From assembly GCF_021538675.1 (NCBI RefSeq), contig NZ_JAJUKH010000016.1, positions 1 to 63,973 of the forward strand: 63,973 nucleotides of DNA, given 5' to 3'. Position numbers and translations under genes: made by a program. The stretch comes from Paenarthrobacter sp. AR 02. GTDB taxonomy: Bacteria > Actinomycetota > Actinomycetes > Actinomycetales > Micrococcaceae. The stretch's first letter is position 1. Every line of letters starts with the position of its first letter. Shown piece after piece: positions 16,514 through 24,767 of the stretch. The notes under the pieces are model-generated. The model was not told the DNA's origin. It did no database searches and saw nothing but the letters and a program-made list of their open reading frames with translations.

Positions 16514-17710
16514 GTGCCAACAACCAGTCAGGAAAAGGAACGCATAGCCCGGGCGGCGCTGGCGCGGCTCATGGAGCCGCAAGACTCAGTGGGCCTGGCC
16601 CTGGTGCGGGCTGTCGGAGCCATCGATGCCCTGGGAGTGGCAACGGGGGAACTGGGTACTGGGCCCACGCTGGAGCAGGAAATCTCCGAGCTCCTCATGG
16701 ACGCGGGGGGCCCTGCCACGTGGCCAGGCCTCGCCGCCAGCCTCCGGCGTTGGGCCCCGCGCGTCGCCGACCTCGCCCCTGAGCGCGACATGGAGACAAT
16801 GCGGCGCTTGGGTGGGAGAGTCATTGTTCCAGGAGATGAGCTGTGGCCGGTGCAGCTGGCCGACCTCGGTCTGCAGGAGCCACTTTGCCTGTGGTGGAGG
16901 GGCAACGAGCAGCCGTTTCCCACTGCCCGACAGGCCGTGGCACTCGTTGGTTCAAGGGACAGTACCAGCTATGGCGCATCAGTGACCGGAGACTTCGCCT
17001 ACACCCTTGCGCAACGCGGATACACGGTGGTCTCAGGTGGCGCTTACGGGATTGACGCCCAAGCGCACCGTGGGGCCTTGAGCGGTGGGAGTGCCGACAT
17101 GCCCACCATTGCGGTCATGGCAGGCGGGGTTGATCGTTTCTACCCGTCGGGCAATGAAGAATTGCTCAGGGCCGTGTCGACGCAGGGAGCTGTGATCGCG
17201 GAGGTACCGCCCGGATCGGCTCCCACTCGCTACAGGTTCCTGCAAAGGAACCGGCTCATTGCGGCAATCGCTTCGGTCACCGTGGTGGTGGAAGCGCGCT
17301 GGCGTTCGGGGGCACTCAACACAGCCCACCACGCTGAGACGTTGGGCAGGGCTGTGGCAGCCGTCCCAGGGTCGGTGCACAGTGCCAATTCCGCCGGCTG
17401 CCACCGCCTCCTCAGGGACGGCGGAGCAGTATGCGTGACCGATGCCGGCGAGATCGCCGAGCTGGCAGGCGCAATGGGGGACGTGGACGGTGGAGAGAAT
17501 GAATCTCCTCCCGCGGTACACGACGGATTGTGCCTGGAGGACCTCATTCTCCTGGACGCCCTCCCGCTAAGATCCGCCAGTTCCGTAGAGAAACTGACGG
17601 TGGTGGCCGGACTCAGCCCGGACGCAGTCCGTGCAGGGCTGGCGCGGTTGAATGTGCTGGGGCTCGCCACTTCGGACCGTGGAACGTGGAAGAGAGCCAA
17701 GAATGCCTAG
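16514..17710 (+). CDS. dprA: DNA-processing protein DprA
   Basis: Loads RecA on incoming single-stranded DNA during transformation. 398 aa. The Rossmann core shows ALVGSRDSTSYG, TVVSGGAYGIDAQAHRGAL, AGGVDRFYPSGN and RYRFLQRNRLIA, with a C-terminal winged-helix-like region. I chose GTG 16514 because AAAGGA lies 9 nt upstream. ATG 16481, whose ATGA overlaps the comM stop codon, is the alternative and adds 11 residues. Confidence 0.92.
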   Translation: MPTTSQEKERIARAALARLMEPQDSVGLALVRAVGAIDALGVATGELGTGPTLEQEISELLMDAGGPATWPGLAASLRRWAPRVADLAPERDMETMRRLGGRVIVPGDELWPVQLADLGLQEPLCLWWRGNEQPFPTARQAVALVGSRDSTSYGASVTGDFAYTLAQRGYTVVSGGAYGIDAQAHRGALSGGSADMPTIAVMAGGVDRFYPSGNEELLRAVSTQGAVIAEVPPGSAPTRYRFLQRNRLIAAIASVTVVVEARWRSGALNTAHHAETLGRAVAAVPGSVHSANSAGCHRLLRDGGAVCVTDAGEIAELAGAMGDVDGGENESPPAVHDGLCLEDLILLDALPLRSASSVEKLTVVAGLSPDAVRAGLARLNVLGLATSDRGTWKRAKNA

Positions 17711-17773
17711 ACGGGCCGAGGAAGGGTATGTTGATGCTGCCTGTTGATACCCGCTACTGGCACAGTGGGAAGC

Positions 17774-18700
17774 GTGGATGGGCAATCATTACCAGTACCG
17801 CTGCAAAGCGCAGTTGAAGGATTCCGGCGCTATCTGGCGGGGGAGCGCGCCAGGTCTTCGCACACCGTTCGTGCCTACATTGCCGATGTCGAGAGCCTTC
17901 TCGGTTTTGCTGTTCAGGAAGGTGTCGGCGAGCTCAAAGATTTGGAGCTCGGTTCCCTTCGACGCTGGCTCGGTGCCCAGAGCGAAGCAGGCATGGCCAG
18001 GGCCACATTGGCCCGCAGAGCAGCCACCGCACGATCGTTCACCTCGTGGGCGTTGCGGGAAGAGCTGATTGGCGTTGATCCTGCCGTCAGGTTGCAGGCC
18101 CCCAAGCGGGACAAGTCCCTGCCGGGAGTCCTGCACCAACAGCAGATGACCAGGATTGTGGATGACCTGACAAAGGCAGCCGAGGAGGGCGGTCCCATGG
18201 CCGTGCGGAACCGTGCCATGGTGGAACTGCTGTATGCCACCGGAGTCCGCGTAGGTGAACTCGCGGGCCTGGACATCGATGACCTCGATCCTGACCGACG
18301 GACACTCCGGGTGCTGGGCAAAGGTAATAAGGAACGCACGGTGCCATTCGGTGTCCCGGCGGCGATCGCCGTCGACGACTGGTTGAGGCGAGGGCGGCCA
18401 GCCGTCGTGACTGCCTTGAGCGGACCCGCATTGTTCCTTGGGGCACGGGGCGGCAGGGTGGATCCACGACAAATCCGCGCAGTGGTGAACAAAGTGTTGC
18501 AGGATCTGGGTGATACTTCGGCCACCGGCCCCCACGCGCTGCGGCACAGTGCCGCCACCCACCTGCTCGACGGGGGTGCGGACCTCAGGGCTGTGCAGGA
18601 AATCCTTGGCCACAGCAGCCTCGCGACGACACAGATCTACACGCACGTTTCCGTGGATCGGCTGCGGAAGAGCTACCAGCAAGCGCACCCACGTGCGTGA
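17774..18700 (+). CDS. xerC: Tyrosine recombinase XerC
   Basis: Resolves chromosome dimers at dif together with XerD. 308 aa from GTG 17774. The SAM-like N-domain is followed by the catalytic domain with Arg in TGVRVGELAGL, the Lys in GKGNKERTVP, HALRHSAATH, GHSSLATTQIYTH and the Tyr nucleophile. I prefer GTG 17774 because CACAGT lies 7 nt upstream (leaderless pattern) and the N-terminus then matches XerC length; TTG 17744 or GTG 17765 are alternatives. The position after dprA is the usual actinobacterial one, so this is not a phage integrase. Confidence 0.9.
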   Translation: MDGQSLPVPLQSAVEGFRRYLAGERARSSHTVRAYIADVESLLGFAVQEGVGELKDLELGSLRRWLGAQSEAGMARATLARRAATARSFTSWALREELIGVDPAVRLQAPKRDKSLPGVLHQQQMTRIVDDLTKAAEEGGPMAVRNRAMVELLYATGVRVGELAGLDIDDLDPDRRTLRVLGKGNKERTVPFGVPAAIAVDDWLRRGRPAVVTALSGPALFLGARGGRVDPRQIRAVVNKVLQDLGDTSATGPHALRHSAATHLLDGGADLRAVQEILGHSSLATTQIYTHVSVDRLRKSYQQAHPRA

Positions 18701-18936
18701 CGCGCGGAAGTAAACCCCGCACTGGCGGAAACCGGCAGCGTACGGCAAAATGAAAGCACCACGGGGAAACCTTCAATGCACACTTGAGGGTTATATCTGT
18801 GCCAATATCGTCAGTAGCACTTCACATAAATGAATAGCCTGTCAGGGCATGCATGAACTTCATGGCACCGGCAGCAACAACAAACATCCAGGCAGAGGTC
18901 GTTGGGGAAGACGTACCTACAGCTATGGAGGATGGA

Positions 18937-19440
18937 ATGTCTGTTGCAACAACCCGCGGTGTCTTGTTTGTGCACTCGGCCCCGACGGCACTTTGCCCGC
19001 ACGTTGAGTGGGCCATCGGATCGGTCGTGGACAAGCGGACCGATCTTGAGTGGACCCCTCAGCCTGCTGCGCCTGGGATGTTCCGGGCTGAGCTGTCGTG
19101 GACCGGTGCGCCGGGCACGGGGGCGCAGTTAGCGTCTGCCCTGAGAGGGTGGGCCCATCTGCGCTACGAGGTTACCGAAGAGCCGAGCCAGGGCGTCGAC
19201 GGGGCCCGTTGGTCCCATACACCCGAGCTCGGTATTTTCCATGCCGTCACAGACGTGCACGGGAACATCATGGTCACTGAAGATCGCATTCGCTATGCCT
19301 ACGAGTCCGGTGCGGGGGACCCCTCAGCCGTTTACCATGAACTGTCCTTGGCGCTCGGTGAAGCGTGGGACGAGGAGCTCGAGCCGTTCCGGCACGCAGC
19401 CGAAGGCGCACCCGTGCGTTGGTTGCACCAGGTCGGCTGA
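18937..19440 (+). CDS. DUF3145 family protein
   Basis: 167 aa, soluble. TTRGVLFVHSAPTALCPHVEWA is the diagnostic N-terminus of the actinobacterial DUF3145 family; the function is unknown. GGAGGA at 18927-18932 supports ATG 18937; the frame continues back to ATG 18853, adding 28 residues without similarity. A possible promoter (TTGAGG at 18784, TATCGT at 18806) lies in the 236-bp gap after xerC. It faces the fab cluster across a terminator; these two often neighbour each other. Confidence 0.85.
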   Translation: MSVATTRGVLFVHSAPTALCPHVEWAIGSVVDKRTDLEWTPQPAAPGMFRAELSWTGAPGTGAQLASALRGWAHLRYEVTEEPSQGVDGARWSHTPELGIFHAVTDVHGNIMVTEDRIRYAYESGAGDPSAVYHELSLALGEAWDEELEPFRHAAEGAPVRWLHQVG

Positions 19441-19466
19441 CTCGAGACAAACACCACCCCATAGCA

Positions 19467-19504
19467 ATGAAGAGGGCCCCACCGGATGGTGGGGCCCTCT
19501 TCAT
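19467..19504. terminator. Bidirectional terminator between DUF3145 gene and fabF
   Basis: A perfect 17-bp stem (19467-19483 with 19488-19504) with loop GGAT lies between convergent genes. T-tracts are short on both sides, but the stem is very stable. Confidence 0.85.
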
Positions 19505-19533
19505 GTCTTCAGGCCGGGGCCTGAACAGTGCTT

Positions 19534-20769
19534 CTAGACGTTTCGGACAGCGATGACAGCGTTGTGTCCGCCGAAGCCGAAGGAGTTGCTCAGAGCGACG
19601 ATATCGCCCGCGGGCAGGTCGCGAACGGAGGTCACGACATCGAGGGGGATCTCCGGGTCCTGGTTCTCGAGGTTGATGGTCACCGGTGTCTTGCGTTCGT
19701 AGACAGCCAAAACCGTCAGGACGGCTTCAACGGCTCCTGAAGCTCCCAGCAGGTGACCCATTTGGGATTTGGTGGCAGAGACCGCCACATTGTCCACATG
19801 GGTACCAAGGGCGGCCCGGAGTGCGGTGTACTCAGGCTTGTCGCCCACCGGTGTCGACGTGGCATGGGCGTTGACGTGGACAACGTCTTCAGCCTGGATG
19901 CGGCCGTCGAACATGGCAGCCTTGAGGGCCCTTGTAGCGCCGAGGCCCTCGGGGTCCGGTGCCGTGATGTGGTAGGCGTCCGCGGTCACCGACGTTCCGG
20001 CAAGCTCTGCGTAGATCCGTGCTCCGCGGGCGATGGCGTGCTCCTCGGCCTCGAGGACCAAAGCGCCGGCACCTTCGCCCATGACGAAGCCGTCACGGTC
20101 GATGTCGTAGGGGCGCGATGCGCGCTCCGGCTCGTCATTCCGGCGGGAGAGCGCCTGCATGGAGGAGAACGCCGCCAAAGGCATCGGGTGGATGGCTGCT
20201 TCAGCGCCACCGCAGACCACCACGTCAGCCTTGCCGGACCGGATCAGGTCCAGGCCAAGGTGGAGGGCTTCCGTGCCGGACGCGCAGGCCGAAACAGGCG
20301 TGTGTGCTCCAGCGCGGGCGCCGAGGTCCAGGCTGACGGCAGCGGCTACGCCGTTGGGCATCAACATGGGGACGGTCATCGGAAGAACCCGGCGGGGACC
20401 CTTGTCACGGAGGGTGTCCCAAGCGTCCAGGAGCGTCCAGACGCCGCCGATGCCAGTAGCGAAGGCCACTGCCAAGCGGTCGTGGTCGATCTCGCCGATA
20501 CCGGAATCCGCCCAAGCCTCACGGGCGGCAATGACACCAAACTGCGTGGACGGGTCCATGCGCTTGGCTTCCACCCGGCTCAGGACGTCCAGGGCCGGCG
20601 TCGAGCACCGGGCAGCAAAGTGGACGGGGAGGTCGTACTTGGCCACCCACTCATCTTCGAGCGTACGGGCGCCGGAGACCCCTTTCAGCGCGTTCTGCCA
20701 CATTGTGGGTACGTCGCCGCCGATGGGAGTGGTGGCCCCCAGACCGGTTATGACTACTTTGCGTGCCAT
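19534..20769 (-). CDS. fabF: Beta-ketoacyl-ACP synthase II
   Basis: Elongating condensing enzyme of type II fatty-acid synthesis. 411 aa. Active-site Cys in VSACASGTEA, His in HVNAHATSTPVGD and KSQMGHLLGASG, and the glycine-rich GFGGHN end are all present. ATG 20769 starts MARKVVITGLG. It is last in the minus-strand run fasR, fabD, fabH, acpP, fabF, 131 bp after acpP. Confidence 0.96.
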   Translation of the reverse strand: MARKVVITGLGATTPIGGDVPTMWQNALKGVSGARTLEDEWVAKYDLPVHFAARCSTPALDVLSRVEAKRMDPSTQFGVIAAREAWADSGIGEIDHDRLAVAFATGIGGVWTLLDAWDTLRDKGPRRVLPMTVPMLMPNGVAAAVSLDLGARAGAHTPVSACASGTEALHLGLDLIRSGKADVVVCGGAEAAIHPMPLAAFSSMQALSRRNDEPERASRPYDIDRDGFVMGEGAGALVLEAEEHAIARGARIYAELAGTSVTADAYHITAPDPEGLGATRALKAAMFDGRIQAEDVVHVNAHATSTPVGDKPEYTALRAALGTHVDNVAVSATKSQMGHLLGASGAVEAVLTVLAVYERKTPVTINLENQDPEIPLDVVTSVRDLPAGDIVALSNSFGFGGHNAVIAVRNV

Positions 20770-20900
20770 GCGATCACTCTCTGTCGGATCAGCCTGCCCT
20801 CCCGATGGATGCACGGGGGGAGGCAAGAAAAACTCTGGGCGTTATTGCGGCTGTGCCGGGCGCAAGGATGGAATCCCGGCCCGGCACAGCGTTGTCAGGA

Positions 20901-21146
20901 CTAAGCCTGTGCGTTTGCGATGAAGCTGACGGCGTCGCCGACGGTCTTGAGGTTCTTTACCTCTTCGTCGGGGATGCGAACGCCGAACTTCTCTTCAGCA
21001 TTGACAACGATGGTCATCATGGAGATGGAGTCGATGTCCAGGTCCTCGGTGAAGGACTTGTCCAGTTCCACGGCTTCGGGGGCAAGGCCGGTTTCTTCGT
21101 TGACGATTTCAGCCAGGCCGGCCAGGATCTCTTCGTTGCTAGCCAT
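20901..21146 (-). CDS. acpP: Acyl carrier protein
   Basis: 81-aa acidic carrier. The Ser that receives 4'-phosphopantetheine is in DLDIDSISM. It shuttles acyl chains among FabD, FabH and FabF. A clear AAGGAG-type ribosome site precedes ATG 21146. It lies between fabH and fabF in the classic order. Confidence 0.97.
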   Translation of the reverse strand: MASNEEILAGLAEIVNEETGLAPEAVELDKSFTEDLDIDSISMMTIVVNAEEKFGVRIPDEEVKNLKTVGDAVSFIANAQA

Positions 21147-21262
21147 TGTTGGCTCCTTTTCTTGTTTGTACCGGCTACTGCCGGAAAGGGGGGCAAACCG
21201 CGGTTACGGTTTGGGTTTGTAAGTCGTATTCAGTTGGCTGGAGGCCACCGGGACTCCAGGTT

Positions 21263-22324
21263 CTACGGCAGGACTACTACCTGCGCCCCGAAGACCAGGC
21301 CCGCTCCGAAGCCGATTTGCAGGGCAAGGCCGCCGCTCAGCTCCGGGTTTTCCTTGAGCAGACGGTGTGTGGCCAGCGGGATGGAAGCGGCTGATGTGTT
21401 GCCGGCCTGGGCGATGTCGCGGCCGATGACAACGGACTCGGGGAGCTTCAGCTTCTTGACCATCTCGTCGATGATGCGCATGTTCGCCTGGTGGGGAACG
21501 AATGCCGCGAGGTCTGTGGCTTCGATACCTGCAGCGTCCAGGGCTTGCTGGGCTACCTTTGCCATCTCCCATACGGCCCAACGGAACACGGTCTGGCCAT
21601 CCTGGCGCAGTGTGGGCCAGACATCCTGGGTGGCCGAAAGAATGGCGGGGTCGTCGATTTCGTCGGAGTGCCGTGCGGACTCGCCAAGTTTCTTGACGTC
21701 TTCCAGCGAGTGCGTCATGCCGATGGCGTCCCATTTGCTTCCATCGGAACCCCAGACGGACGGGCCAATGCCGGGAGTGTCGGACGGGCCCACCACCACG
21801 GCACCTGCGCCGTCGCCGAGCAGGAAGGAGATGGTGCGCTCGTGGTTGTCGATGACATCCGAGAGTTTCTCGGCGCCGACCACCAGGACGTACTGCGCTG
21901 CGCCGGAGCGCACCAGGGCATCAGCCTGGGCCACGCCGTAGCAGTACCCGGCACAGGCGGCCGAGATGTCGAAGGCGGGTGCCGGCGTCGCGCCCAAACG
22001 TTCGGTGAGGGCGGCGGCGGCCGACGGCGTGGCGTAAGGGTGTGTCACGGTCGAGACAATGACTGCGCCCAACTGGGACGGTTCGATTCCGGCCTGCTGG
22101 ATTGCTTCGCGCGCAGCACCTTCGGCCATGTCGATCACGCTGACATCCGCGGCGGCGCGGTGACGGGTGATGATGCCGGTGCGCTGGCGGATCCACTCGT
22201 CGGAAGAGTCGATCCACTGGCAAACGTCCTCGTTTGTGACTATGACGTCGGGGCGGTAGGCGCCGATGCCCAGGATGCGGGCGTTCTCATTGACCGCTGT
22301 CTTGTTCAGTACCGGGGTGCTCAT
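21263..22324 (-). CDS. fabH: Beta-ketoacyl-ACP synthase III
   Basis: Starts fatty-acid chains by condensing an acyl-CoA with malonyl-ACP; in Arthrobacter relatives branched primers are preferred. 353 aa. The triad is visible as Cys in ISAACAGYC, His in VPHQANMR and Asn in AGNTSAAS. ATG 22324 overlaps the fabD stop codon by 4 nt, so the two are coupled. Confidence 0.96.
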   Translation of the reverse strand: MSTPVLNKTAVNENARILGIGAYRPDVIVTNEDVCQWIDSSDEWIRQRTGIITRHRAAADVSVIDMAEGAAREAIQQAGIEPSQLGAVIVSTVTHPYATPSAAAALTERLGATPAPAFDISAACAGYCYGVAQADALVRSGAAQYVLVVGAEKLSDVIDNHERTISFLLGDGAGAVVVGPSDTPGIGPSVWGSDGSKWDAIGMTHSLEDVKKLGESARHSDEIDDPAILSATQDVWPTLRQDGQTVFRWAVWEMAKVAQQALDAAGIEATDLAAFVPHQANMRIIDEMVKKLKLPESVVIGRDIAQAGNTSAASIPLATHRLLKENPELSGGLALQIGFGAGLVFGAQVVVLP

Positions 22325-23250
22325 GCCTGTCCTTCCAATTCAGCGAAAAGTGCAAGAGCCGCGGACAGGTCATCCGGGGTTTTTACTGCAACGGTCTTCA
22401 CGCCGGGCATGCCGCGCTTGGCGAGGCCGGCAAGGGTCCCGGCGGGTGCAAGCTCGATGACGCCCGTGACTCCGCGCTCGACCATTGTTTCCATGCACTT
22501 GTCCCAGCGAACGGGCCGGGAGACCTGTGCAATGAGGCTCTCGACGGCCGCCTTGCCATCGGTAACTTCCTGGCCATCGTAGTTCGACAGCAACGGGACG
22601 GACGGGCTCTGAGGCGACAACGACGGCTTGAGGGCTTCCAAAGCGCTCACCGCAGGGGCCATGTGCGAGGTGTGGAATGCGCCGGCGACCTTCAGGGGAA
22701 TCACCCGGGCCTTGGCGGGCGGGTTGTCTGCGAGAGCCTTCAGCTGGTCGAAAGTGCCGGCCGCGACTGTCTGGCCTGCGCCGTTGACGTTGGCCGGAGT
22801 GGCGCCGGAAGCTTCAATGGCTGCCAGGACCTCGGCGGGGTCGCCTCCCACCACGGCGCTCATGCCGGTGGGAGTCACAGCGGCTGCCGCTGCCATGCTG
22901 TTGGCGCGTTCACGGACGAAAGTCATGGCTTCGGCGTCCGTCAGGACGCCGGCAAGGGCGGAAGCCGTGATCTCACCGACGGAGTGGCCGGCCAGGATGA
23001 CCGGGAGGCTGCTGAGCTCGACGTCGAAGAGCGAACTTGCAGCTATCAGGCCGGCTGCAACAATCAGCGGCTGCGCTACTGCGGTGTCCTTGATGGTTTC
23101 TTCGTCAGACGTGGTGCCGTGGGCCTTGAGGTCAATGCCTGCGATCTCGCTCAGGGAGGCCAACTGGCCTTCGACGGAGGGGAGTTCCAGCCAGGGGGCC
23201 AAAAATCCGGGGGTCTGGGAGCCCTGTCCAGGGCAGACGATTGCAAGCAC
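22321..23250 (-). CDS. fabD: Malonyl-CoA:ACP transacylase
   Basis: Transfers malonyl from CoA to ACP. 309 aa. Motifs PGQGSQ near the start, catalytic Ser in AGHSVGEITA and His in GAFHTSHM. GTG 23250 is preferred (GGAAAG just upstream; first residues VLAIVCPGQGSQ); the open frame to 23283 adds 11 residues. It lies downstream of the regulator gene fasR in the same direction. Confidence 0.95.
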   Translation of the reverse strand: MLAIVCPGQGSQTPGFLAPWLELPSVEGQLASLSEIAGIDLKAHGTTSDEETIKDTAVAQPLIVAAGLIAASSLFDVELSSLPVILAGHSVGEITASALAGVLTDAEAMTFVRERANSMAAAAAVTPTGMSAVVGGDPAEVLAAIEASGATPANVNGAGQTVAAGTFDQLKALADNPPAKARVIPLKVAGAFHTSHMAPAVSALEALKPSLSPQSPSVPLLSNYDGQEVTDGKAAVESLIAQVSRPVRWDKCMETMVERGVTGVIELAPAGTLAGLAKRGMPGVKTVAVKTPDDLSAALALFAELEGQA

Positions 23251-23338
23251 GTATCCAGCTTTCCAAATTGCCACGTGATCCACTGGTGTTTTGGTACACC
23301 AAGCTCACTGGGTCAGTTTGTAGGAAGTCTACAACGGT

Positions 23339-24583
23339 TCAGTTCTGTGAACGCGACGCGTGACGTTCCGGGGCGGCTTTGGGTTGGGCCGAAAGCCGGC
23401 CCACAACCAGGGCCGTTTGCAGCACAAACGCCTCCCTGGGCAGGAGCGGATCCCAGCCTGTGACGTCGCAGACACGCTTCAAACGGTAGCGCACAGTGTT
23501 GGCATGCACGAACAGTTCCCGGGCCGTGGCCTCCAGGGAATGACCCAGCTCAAGGTAGGTTCCAAGGGTTTCCACCAGGCCGTTGGAGGCTGCGAGAAGG
23601 GGCCGGTAGATATTTTTGATCAGCGATCTGCGGGCTGCGTCATCGCCCGAGACCACACGTTCGGGGAGCAGGTCATCGGCCGCCACCGGGCGCGGAGCCG
23701 AGGGCCAGGCGCGGGCGGCCGTGAGGCCCGCGAAAGCCGCTTGTGCCGAACTGCTCGCCTCGACCAGCGAACCGGCTTCGGGTCCGTACACGACGGCGCC
23801 GGGGGCAAACAATTCGCTGAGCTTGACGTAGGCCGTGTCCCGGTCCTGTACCCCGCCCAGAATGAGGATCAACCGATCGCCTTGGATTCCCACCAGTGCG
23901 TCCTCGGCGAAACGTCCGGCGGTCCGGCGCAGTTCGCTGACGTAACTGGCGCTGGGTTCCGACGGCGAATTGCCCACCATGACGGTGAACCGCTCCTGGG
24001 CTTTCCAGCCCAGGGCAGCGATCCGGGACCGCAAAGCGTCCGTGTTTTCGCCTCGAAGAATGGCATCCACGATCAAGGCCTCAAGGCGTGTGTCCCAGGA
24101 ACCCCGCGATTCAGCGGCACGTGCATAAACGTCCGCTGCCGCAAACGCGACCTCCCGCGAGTATCGCAGGACCGCTTCGCGCAGCGATGGCTGGTCCGAC
24201 TCCGGAGCGATCACGGGCACCTGGTCTTCAACAACTTCGACGACGATGCGGATCAGCTGCAGCGCCTTCTGCAGGCTGATGGAGCGCGTCAGTTCGGTGG
24301 GGGCGTTACCAAAGACATCGGTGAGGATCCACGACGGCGAGCTCGGACGCTCGTACCACGTCACGAATGCGGCGATGCCATTCTGGGCCACCAATCCCAG
24401 CGCCGAGCGCTCGTCCGAGCTCAGGCGGCTGTACCAGGGCAATGACTTCTCAAGCTTTCGCATGGTGCTGGTGGACAGTTGCCCAACGTTGGCGCGCAGC
24501 TGCCGCAGGGTCTCGGCCTTTTCAGGCGACAATGCCGGGGTTGCTGCCTTGCGCTTGGAAGTTGTTTTGACGGGCTCTGCCAT
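23339..24583 (-). CDS. fasR: PucR-family transcriptional regulator of fatty-acid synthesis (FasR-like)
   Basis: 414 aa. The central part has no known motif; the C-terminus carries a PucR/CdaR helix-turn-helix (LEATARELFVHANTVRYRLKRV). In Streptomyces the gene in this position, FasR, activates fabD-fabH-acpP-fabF, and synteny makes the same role likely here. ATG 24583 follows TATGCT (24590-24595) by 6 nt with no Shine-Dalgarno sequence, so the message is probably leaderless. The 88-bp gap before fabD may hold its target site, which I cannot identify. Confidence 0.88.
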   Translation of the reverse strand: MAEPVKTTSKRKAATPALSPEKAETLRQLRANVGQLSTSTMRKLEKSLPWYSRLSSDERSALGLVAQNGIAAFVTWYERPSSPSWILTDVFGNAPTELTRSISLQKALQLIRIVVEVVEDQVPVIAPESDQPSLREAVLRYSREVAFAAADVYARAAESRGSWDTRLEALIVDAILRGENTDALRSRIAALGWKAQERFTVMVGNSPSEPSASYVSELRRTAGRFAEDALVGIQGDRLILILGGVQDRDTAYVKLSELFAPGAVVYGPEAGSLVEASSSAQAAFAGLTAARAWPSAPRPVAADDLLPERVVSGDDAARRSLIKNIYRPLLAASNGLVETLGTYLELGHSLEATARELFVHANTVRYRLKRVCDVTGWDPLLPREAFVLQTALVVGRLSAQPKAAPERHASRSQN

Positions 24584-24692
24584 GGAACGAGCATACGGCC
24601 CATCCCGGGCAAGCTCCATTTGTGAGAAGGCTACAACTGACGTTGCTGCCCGTCACGTCCTGCCGGGCACCCTGGTTGCCCCCTTAAAGCCC

Positions 24693-24728
24693 GACGGCGG
24701 CCCCCACCTTTCGGTGGAAGCCGCCGTC
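24693..24728 (-). terminator. Hairpin downstream of aceE
   Basis: Outer stem GACGGCGGC (24693-24701) with GCCGCCGTC (24720-24728), and inner CCACC/GGTGG, lie 40 nt after the aceE stop codon on the minus strand. The tract that follows is CTTTAAGG, so it is a moderate intrinsic terminator. It may insulate fasR from aceE. Confidence 0.65.
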
Positions 24729-24767
24729 GCGCCACTGCTGTTGTTACGGGACGTACCCGGCAACTAT

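Noticed and set aside
17774..18700. XerC as a phage or island integrase
   Set aside because: It sits in the standard dprA-xerC position, no att repeats or phage genes are near, and the sequence pattern is that of chromosomal XerC.
18701..18936. Possible structured leader or SOS box before the DUF3145 gene
   Set aside because: Only a weak promoter (TTGAGG/TATCGT) is visible; no LexA-type palindrome or stable fold.
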